In this document: piece after piece, positions 58,528-64,000 of the stretch | Layout: each line of letters starts with the position of its first letter | Position numbering within the stretch: position 1 is the first letter of the stretch | Source: Clostridia bacterium | Lineage (GTDB): Bacteria; Bacillota; Clostridia; Oscillospirales; Acutalibacteraceae | DNA: 64,000 nucleotides | Assembly (NCBI GenBank): GCA_017428625.1 | Contig: JAFRQM010000045.1 | Span: forward strand, 1 to 64,000 | Reading direction: 5' to 3' | Notes under the pieces: generated by a model | Seen by the model: only the letters and a program-made list of their open reading frames with translations | The model's database searches: none | Told to the model about the DNA's origin: nothing | Translations under genes and position numbers: made by a program

Positions 58528-58558
58528 CAATTAGGTGTCCTTCCTGTAATAATATATT

Positions 58559-58603
58559 TAAAATTCCGCCCCCCGCATACCTCAGGTATGCGGGGGCGGA
58601 ATT
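58559..58603. terminator. Very strong bidirectional terminator hairpin
   Basis: About 20 bp of stem: AAATTCCGCC...CCGCATACC pairs with GGTATGCGG...GGCGGAATTT, three-base loop and T-run. Confidence 0.85.
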
Positions 58604-58604
58604 T

Positions 58605-58765
58605 TGGAGGTTGGATTTCAGATTTTGGATGTCAGACGAGGTTGAGGGGAGATTGCGGTAATGTTTAAATCGGGCGCGGGCGGAGCCTGCCGATAATTTG
58701 GAATTAAAAGCGGCACGCATATATGCGTGCCCTACGGGTTGGATTTCAGATGCCGGATGTGGTTG
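58605..58765. repeat. Dispersed mosaic repeat, inverse orientation
   Basis: GGATTTCAGATTTTGGATGT units, then GGCACGCATATATGCGTGCC (58712-58731) followed by CTAC, and more units. The orientation is opposite to the copies on the left arm. Confidence 0.75.
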
Positions 58766-58807
58766 AGGGGAAATTATGAAAGTATAAATATGTGAAAAGG
58801 CATAAAA

Positions 58808-58841
58808 AGACTGCCGCGCCGGTGATTTATCGGACGCGGCA
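58808..58841 (-). terminator. Terminator of the minus-strand sugar cluster
   Basis: TGCCGCG (58812-58818) and CGCGGCA (58835-58841) with an inner CCGG/TCCG pairing; on the minus strand GTCTTTTTATG follows. Confidence 0.65.
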
Positions 58842-58952
58842 AGTGTTTAATGTTTTGTAATATTACTGTTTTATTATTACGGTTTATTATAACAGTTCTT
58901 TGCGGGAGGTCTGCAGTTTTGCGGTTTTGTTACTGTTGGGGCAGCCGTAATA

Positions 58953-59864
58953 TCAGACGGTGTTATCGGGACGGTTATTTTCGCCTTCGGGGGATGTGTC
59001 GGTGATTGCTCTGTCATAAATATGCGTGAAGTTGAACAGGAACAGCAGAATATAGGCGGCAACCATCGGAATATTCTCGATTATTGCGCTTTTGCCTACC
59101 GTTATGAGCAACACGAGCATTACGAGCAGCAGACCGACGAACACAACCGCGGTAGCGGCGAATCTGCCTTTGAATCTTTTGGCGGTGCTGAAAAGGAAGA
59201 TAACCACGGGAGCCGCGCAGCCGACCGCGAAAATGAGGGCGCCCGCCCAGTGGCCGAGCATTCTCGGACGGGGGAAATAGGGCGCCGGGTCGGAGCCGAC
59301 AGAGGGGCAGTTTACCGTAATATAAATCGCTATTGCGCCGATTGAACCCGCGATTATTCCCGCGCGGCTGTTGTAACCGTATTTGCGGTAGCAGTAGAGT
59401 GTGTTTATGAACACGCTCGCCGCGCCGAGAACGCCCCACACTCTGAACAGCCACGGAAATTCAAGGCCTATCATACTTGCGGTGACATATTTAACTTTGT
59501 TGATGAAGGGCTCTTCGCCCAGAAAACCGTAAACGGTGACGAACACGCAGCCCGCGACAAGAATAACAGCTGCGGCGGCGGTCATCGCCTTTGTCTGCTT
59601 TTCGCAGTAAAGGAATTTTTTGAGATAGAAGATGAACAGCAGTATTGAGGCTACCGAGAAAATAACCCAGAGGGGATAAAGCCAGTGGGCGCCTGTCATA
59701 CCGCTTATATCGGGGTAGAACTTGCCGTCGATTATTGACTCGGCGGGGATGTTCTCATAATTGTCGAGCACATATTTCGGCATAAAAACTGCCATCCACA
59801 CGCCGTATGCGGCGGCGAAAAACGCCCACATAGCCGCATAGCCCTTTGACATTTTTGTTTGCAT
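58953..59864 (-). CDS. Polytopic membrane protein, unknown
   Basis: A 303-residue protein with about eight predicted membrane helices and a soluble C-terminal tail (DTSPEGENNRPDNTV). AAAGGAGAG precedes the ATG. Long outer loop after helix 1 (MPKYVLDNYENIPAESIIDGKFYPDISGM). I do not recognise a family. It is the last gene of the GH31-transaldolase-MFS cluster, 22 nt after the transporter, so an accessory role in uptake is possible. Confidence 0.75.
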   Translation of the reverse strand: MQTKMSKGYAAMWAFFAAAYGVWMAVFMPKYVLDNYENIPAESIIDGKFYPDISGMTGAHWLYPLWVIFSVASILLFIFYLKKFLYCEKQTKAMTAAAAVILVAGCVFVTVYGFLGEEPFINKVKYVTASMIGLEFPWLFRVWGVLGAASVFINTLYCYRKYGYNSRAGIIAGSIGAIAIYITVNCPSVGSDPAPYFPRPRMLGHWAGALIFAVGCAAPVVIFLFSTAKRFKGRFAATAVVFVGLLLVMLVLLITVGKSAIIENIPMVAAYILLFLFNFTHIYDRAITDTSPEGENNRPDNTV

Positions 59865-59886
59865 AAAGACTCTCCTTTAAGGTTAA

Positions 59887-61275
59887 TCAGTCTTCGTTTT
59901 CGTCTCTTATTTCGGCAATCATTTCTTCGCTTATGGTCTGAGTTTCGCCGTGCTTTACCTGGCTCATACATACAAGAGCGAGGGCGAAGCAGACGGGAGC
60001 GTAGAAGAACAGTGACCAGTAGTTGATTTCGCCGCTTGATGAGAGCGCCTTGGTAAGGTCGAACATTCCGCCGACAAGCACGGGACCGACGATGGAGGCC
60101 GAGAATGTCGCGGTGTAGTAGTAGCCTGTGAAGGTGCCGACTCTTTCAACGCCGCCGATTTCAAGCACAAGAGGCAGGGTGTTGATTGTAACAAACGCGA
60201 TAAGAATACCGCCGCAGACTATGGCGACATAGAGAAGGGGCATAAACTTGGTTGCGAAATAAACGAGGAAGAGAGCGAGGGCGCCTATCCAGCCCGCCAT
60301 AATAGTCTTTTTTCTGCCGAATTTCTGGCCGAGTTTGCCCGCGGGGATGGCGCCGATAACAGTTGACGCCGCGAATAATGTTATGACAAGCGAGGCGTTT
60401 GCCTCGGTGAAGCCGAGTTCGTATTTCGCGAAGGTTGTGAAATAAGTCTGTATGGAGTCGGTGGCGTTGGAGTTGAAGAACAGGGCGATGAGCATAAAGA
60501 TAAGGCTCTTTTTTTCGCCCTTGGTGAGATTCATCTGCTTTATGCCGGTTTTGCCGTCCGCCTTTGCTTTGCTTTTTTCATACTCGGCGGCGAGTTCGGC
60601 GGCTTCCGCCTTGGTGATGCGGTTGTCGGGCTCCCTGACAAGGAAGACGACGACAAGCAGGCAGAGAACCATTATGCAGGAGCCGAAAATGAAAACATTG
60701 TTGCGTATTGCCGCCTCGGATGTGCCGTCGGGCATAATTGCGGTTATGATTTTGCCCGAAACGGTGCCGAGAACGACGCCGATGCCGCCCATAATGTTAA
60801 TAACCGCGTTGCCTTCGCCTCTGATTGCGGAGGGGGTGAAGTCGGGCATAAGAGCAACAACGGGCGAGCGCCAGGTTGACATAATGAAATTGAAGACGAT
60901 TATGTCAAGCATAAGGATTCCGAGCATCTGTATTCTCGGAATGAATATGAACAGAAGGGCGCACAGCGGAATGCCATACATAAGGAAAGGCGTTCTTTTG
61001 CCGAAGCGTGTGTGGGTTCTGTCGGATATTCTGCCGAAAAGGGGCTGGAAGACAACGCCGAAGATGTTGTCGATAACCATTATGATACCGACGGCGGTGC
61101 CTGCCCAAGCGAGAGTCTGAATTACGGGATTTTCTTTGAGAATAAGGGGAACATAGGCGTTGTAGATAATCCAGGCAATCTGGACCGCCATAAAACCGAA
61201 GCCCGTGAGCGCCGTATGACCGTAGTGAAGTTTGCCGTTTGCTTTTTCACAGTAGAGGCGTTTTGTCTCTTCCAT
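59887..61275 (-). CDS. MFS sugar transporter, GPH-like family
   Basis: A 462-residue, 12-helix transporter. ATG 61275 is 8 nt after AAGGAG. NIFGVVFQPLFGRISDRTHTRFGKRTPFLMYGIP is the conserved loop 2-3 motif (GxxSDRTxxRxGRRxP) of glycoside/sucrose-type cation symporters. It likely imports a glycoside or sugar derivative for the GH31 enzyme. It has its own promoter directly after the transaldolase gene. Confidence 0.88.
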   Translation of the reverse strand: MEETKRLYCEKANGKLHYGHTALTGFGFMAVQIAWIIYNAYVPLILKENPVIQTLAWAGTAVGIIMVIDNIFGVVFQPLFGRISDRTHTRFGKRTPFLMYGIPLCALLFIFIPRIQMLGILMLDIIVFNFIMSTWRSPVVALMPDFTPSAIRGEGNAVINIMGGIGVVLGTVSGKIITAIMPDGTSEAAIRNNVFIFGSCIMVLCLLVVVFLVREPDNRITKAEAAELAAEYEKSKAKADGKTGIKQMNLTKGEKKSLIFMLIALFFNSNATDSIQTYFTTFAKYELGFTEANASLVITLFAASTVIGAIPAGKLGQKFGRKKTIMAGWIGALALFLVYFATKFMPLLYVAIVCGGILIAFVTINTLPLVLEIGGVERVGTFTGYYYTATFSASIVGPVLVGGMFDLTKALSSSGEINYWSLFFYAPVCFALALVCMSQVKHGETQTISEEMIAEIRDENED

Positions 61276-61317
61276 AAAAAACACTCCTTACTTTTTCGTT
61301 GGGTTTTTACTGTTTTG

Positions 61318-61345
61318 ATTTTATCATAAATGACATAATTGTCAA
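61318..61345 (-). promoter_or_regulatory. Internal promoter of the transporter gene
   Basis: Minus strand TTGACA (61345-61340), 16 nt, TAAAAT (61323-61318), just beyond the transaldolase stop codon at 61352. Confidence 0.65.
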
Positions 61346-61351
61346 TTACGC

Positions 61352-62041
61352 TTATTCTTCGGTTATGGTTTTATCCCACGCGTTCTGAAAACGCTCAAGG
61401 CCGAGGTCGGTGAAGGGATGATACATACTGTCTTTATAGACCTGAAGGCCGGCGGTTACAATATCCGCGCCCGCGACGGCGCAGTCAACAATCTGTTTGC
61501 CGGTGCGCACAGCGGCGCAGATAATCTCGGTTTTGCCGTAGTAGCCGTAGTTTTTGTAGATATCGACAATGTCGGCGATATAAGCCGCGCAGTCTTCGCC
61601 GCTCTGCTCTTTCCAGCCGATGAAAGGCGAGACGAAAAGCGAGCCGTTCTTTGCCGCGATAAGCGCCTGCGAGGGTGAGAAAACGAGGGTGAGGTTTGTG
61701 CGGATGCCTTCTTTTTCAAGCAGGCGTGCCGCTGTTATGCCCGAAGGCGTGCAGGGAATTTTGATGACGAAGTTTTTGCACATAGCGCTGATTTTGCGCG
61801 CCATTGCGAGCATTTCGTCAACATTGTCAAAATGGGGGTTGATTTCGACGGAAACGGGGAATTTCTCATAGCCTTCAAGCCCGTTTTCCTTAACGAAATC
61901 CGCGAGTTCCTTAATTACGGTGTAGAAGGGTTTGCCCGAGTTCATAATATGGTTCGGGTTTGTGGTAATGCCGTCGATGCCGAATGTGGAATAAGCCTCT
62001 CTTATTTCATCGATTTTTGCGCTGTCAAGAAAAAATTTCAT
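61352..62041 (-). CDS. Transaldolase / fructose-6-phosphate aldolase family enzyme
   Basis: A 229-residue class I aldolase. MKFFLDSAKIDEIREAYSTFGIDGITTNPNHI is the family start. The Schiff-base Lys is in FVIKIPCTPSGI; NLTLVFSPSQALIAAKNG, SPFIGW and CAAVRTGKQIVDCAVAGADIVT follow. Length is of the short FSA/TalC group. It may act on fructose-6-phosphate-like sugars, or on 6-deoxy-6-sulfofructose as in the sulfo-SFT pathway, given its position one base after a YihQ-like GH31 gene. ATG 62041 follows GGAGGAAATTAAA. Confidence 0.9.
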   Translation of the reverse strand: MKFFLDSAKIDEIREAYSTFGIDGITTNPNHIMNSGKPFYTVIKELADFVKENGLEGYEKFPVSVEINPHFDNVDEMLAMARKISAMCKNFVIKIPCTPSGITAARLLEKEGIRTNLTLVFSPSQALIAAKNGSLFVSPFIGWKEQSGEDCAAYIADIVDIYKNYGYYGKTEIICAAVRTGKQIVDCAVAGADIVTAGLQVYKDSMYHPFTDLGLERFQNAWDKTITEE

Positions 62042-62042
62042 T

Positions 62043-64000
62043 TTAATTTCCTCCGGTTTGAATTTCATTGATTATTTCAAGCAGAGCGGGGTCTGCGTTT
62101 TTGCGGACAAATACGGGCGGCTGACCGGCGGGGGCGTCAACGGTGCAGGTGCCGCCGAAACAGATTTTGCCGGACCAGATGTGAATCCACTCGTCTTTCG
62201 GCAGCCATACCTCGCGCTGCGCCGTCTTGGGACGGATGACGGGGGCGACGAGGATGTCTCTGCCGAGCAGGTATTCGTAAGCCTCGGTGTATGCCCGCTC
62301 CTCATCATAGTAGAAGAACAGCGGACGCACGACGCCCACGCCTTTTTCGGCGTTGAGTTTAACCGCCTTTTTGAGGTAGGGCTTAAGTTTCGCGTGAACC
62401 TGAGTCATTTTCGCGGAGTGGTTAAGCACCTCTTCGCTTGCGTCAAACTGGGCGTTTAAGTCGGGGTTGAGCCCTTCGTGCCCTCTCATAAGCAGTGAGA
62501 AAGCGTTCATCTCAGCCCAGCGCATATAGAGTTCCTCGCTGCGTCTGAGAGCACCGAACGTGGTGTAGCCGGCTATGTCTGAGTGGCTTAAGCCGAAACC
62601 GATGCAGGTAAGCGACAGCATTGCGGGGATGACCGACGGCATACCGTAATCTATTGAGAAATCAACATGGTTGTCGCCGTTCCACATCATTGTGGAGTAA
62701 CGGGGTGTGTCGGAATAACCCGCGCGGGTGAAGAAGAAGATTTCGCCGAGTTTGCCGCTCTCTTCGACAGCCTCGCGGTTGAGTTTTGCCCAGAGGGCGG
62801 GCCAGGTGTTGTGTATGAGTTCAGCGTCGGCGCCGCTGTAAAGCACACAGTCGGTAGGCAGGTATTCGCCGAAATCCGCCATCCAGCCGGACAGTCCGAA
62901 ATCAATCATATTCTTTTTGATGACGCCTTTCATCCACTCCCACGCGCCGGGGTTTGTAAGGTCAATCATCGCGGCGGGAAAAGTTGTGATTTTGACGAGG
63001 TAATCCGCGCCGTTTTTGTCTTTGACGCAGTAGCCTTTGGCGCTCGCCTCTTTGTAAAGGGGCTTTTCGATGGCGAGGAAGGGGTTGCAGTAGCCGAGAA
63101 CCTTTATGCCCTGCGAGTTCAGTTCTTTTATTTTTTCATCGAGTGCGGGGTAAAGTTCGCTGTCCCACTCCCAGTTCCACATAAGCTGTTTGCCCGCGGC
63201 GGTTACGCGGCGGCCTTCCCAGTCCTGAATCCAGACGCCGTTTACTTTCATGCCGTGCTCAAGGGTGTTTTTCACCTTGCTCATCATAATATCGGTGCCG
63301 CCCTGAATGCCTAAAATCTCGCCGTCATAAACCCAGTCGGGCAGTTCGGGCTGCCTGCCGACAACCTCGGTGAGGTCGGCGAGAACATCCTCAAACGTGT
63401 CGCCCCAGCCCATACAGAAGCCGCTGATGGAGTCGGTTTTGACCATAACATGCTTTTTTGCCGAAAAATCGATTTCGGTGCGGGCGTTGTTGAAGGAGTG
63501 AAAATAGTATTTATCCGAACTGAGATAGGTCGGCTGGGGATAGTAGGTTTCGTAATGTGAAAAATCCTCTTTGTGAGTTGAGTCTTTCATTCCGACGGAG
63601 ATTTTCGCGAGTTTTTTGACTATTGATTTTGCGTTGATGTGCTCGCTGACCCAGACATCGGACTTTTTGCCGCGAAGGTCGAACTCGCTGAAAATTTCGC
63701 CCGTGCCGTAGAAGTGCTCGTTCTCCGACGCGCGCAGAGGGAACCACATTCTGTTGCAGCCGTCAAAGCCGTCAAAACTGACTTCGAGGCGGTCTCCGTT
63801 CACACGAAGCTCCGCCGAGCCTTCGGTGAGAATCAGATGAACCGTGTTGCCTTTGACGGAGGCACTTTTGAGGTTGACCGCCCTTTTGTTGCGGATTTTT
63901 TCGCTTACTGAAAAACTGCCTCTGTTCATTTTGTAGGTGCTTTCGCCTTTGGCGACTTTGAAAACCTCGGATCCCGGCGTTGCGGTAAAGAGCCGCCTGC
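62043..64000 (-). CDS. GH31 alpha-glycosidase, YihQ (sulfoquinovosidase)-like, 5' end outside window
   Basis: At least 652 residues; the frame remains open and protein-like to the window edge (…FKVAKGESTYKMNRGSFSVSEK), so the Met at 63929 is internal. It matches the YihQ type closely: LRGK near the N-terminus, GRQPELPDWVYDGEILGIQGG, QDWEGRRVT...LMWNWEWDSE, GGWMADFGEYLPTD-type nucleophile motif (here GWMADFGEYLPTD), MMWNGDNHVDF with the acid/base Asp, and SHSDIAGYTT. The Arg that contacts the sulfonate in E. coli YihQ is Gln here (GKQLMW). Substrate is thus an alpha-sulfoquinovoside or a related alpha-glycoside. It forms an operon with the transaldolase (1 nt apart). Confidence 0.9.
   Translation of the reverse strand, partial: RRLFTATPGSEVFKVAKGESTYKMNRGSFSVSEKIRNKRAVNLKSASVKGNTVHLILTEGSAELRVNGDRLEVSFDGFDGCNRMWFPLRASENEHFYGTGEIFSEFDLRGKKSDVWVSEHINAKSIVKKLAKISVGMKDSTHKEDFSHYETYYPQPTYLSSDKYYFHSFNNARTEIDFSAKKHVMVKTDSISGFCMGWGDTFEDVLADLTEVVGRQPELPDWVYDGEILGIQGGTDIMMSKVKNTLEHGMKVNGVWIQDWEGRRVTAAGKQLMWNWEWDSELYPALDEKIKELNSQGIKVLGYCNPFLAIEKPLYKEASAKGYCVKDKNGADYLVKITTFPAAMIDLTNPGAWEWMKGVIKKNMIDFGLSGWMADFGEYLPTDCVLYSGADAELIHNTWPALWAKLNREAVEESGKLGEIFFFTRAGYSDTPRYSTMMWNGDNHVDFSIDYGMPSVIPAMLSLTCIGFGLSHSDIAGYTTFGALRRSEELYMRWAEMNAFSLLMRGHEGLNPDLNAQFDASEEVLNHSAKMTQVHAKLKPYLKKAVKLNAEKGVGVVRPLFFYYDEERAYTEAYEYLLGRDILVAPVIRPKTAQREVWLPKDEWIHIWSGKICFGGTCTVDAPAGQPPVFVRKNADPALLEIINEIQTGGN

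Noticed and set aside
63930..64000. Start of the GH31 gene at the Met near 63929
   Set aside because: The frame continues upstream with protein-like sequence that aligns with the YihQ N-terminus, and no ribosome site precedes that Met.
1..64000. tRNA, rRNA, insertion sequences or prophage genes
   Set aside because: No cloverleaf, rRNA core sequence, transposase, integrase or phage structural gene was recognised on either strand by reading; a tRNAscan or HMM run would be decisive.

Overview
The window looks like a chromosomal segment of an anaerobic, probably gut-associated member of the Bacillota (class Clostridia). Evidence: Firmicute-type gene sets (SRP RNA-dnaX-ybaB-recR, dnaN-S4-recF-remB, mnmG-rsmG, YabE-like G5/3D protein, QueT behind a preQ1 riboswitch), strong AGGAGG ribosome sites, sigma-A promoters of the form TTGACA-N17-TATWAT, ferredoxin-dependent oxo-acid metabolism, many glycosidases, and secreted CxxC-repeat proteins. 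No rRNA, tRNA, transposase or prophage structural gene was recognised. The genus is not determined.

Left arm (1-32 kb): an aromatic/oxo-acid operon on the minus strand (thioesterase, indolepyruvate:ferredoxin oxidoreductase iorA-iorB, phenylacetate-CoA ligase type enzyme); small envelope/unknown genes; secreted ceramidase-like and GLUG-type proteins; glyS, rarA, a Dabb protein and an RNA uracil methyltransferase; a dicarboxylate symporter gene broken by a frameshift; then a polysaccharide/peptide degrading region (GH43, GH3, C1-type protease, transglutaminase-like protein, a 1131-residue CxxC-repeat surface protein, a sialidase-like propeller, GH43, amidohydrolase).

Centre (32.9-44 kb): a putative replication origin neighbourhood. 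A YabE-like cell-wall gene is followed by SRP RNA-dnaX-ybaB-recR, an intergenic region with DnaA-box-like sites and a DnaA-trio-like tract, then dnaN-S4-recF-remB, a 52-residue peptide gene, mnmG-rsmG and a small Sm-like protein. A perfect ParB-binding parS palindrome lies at 43552, with a second near-match inside mnmG. No dnaA, gyrB, parA or parB is in view, so the origin region is rearranged.

Right arm (44-64 kb): a complete compact type II-C CRISPR-Cas locus (tracrRNA, cas9 of 1085 residues, cas1, cas2, six repeats whose 3' ends carry an extended -10 promoter element); an S24/CI-like repressor with its promoter and a candidate operator; lipoate ligase; a clan GH-D like glycosidase; queT behind a preQ1 riboswitch; a DtxR-family regulator divergent from a feoA-feoA-feoB iron operon with three matching palindromic operators; and a minus-strand cluster of a YihQ-like GH31 glycosidase, a transaldolase, an MFS sugar transporter and a membrane protein, running off the right edge.

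A dispersed mosaic repeat fills most intergenic gaps: ATCC-rich direct repeats of the CATCCAAAATCC type combined with 20-bp palindromes such as GGCACGCATATATGCGTGCC. In one place it supplies the end of a coding sequence.
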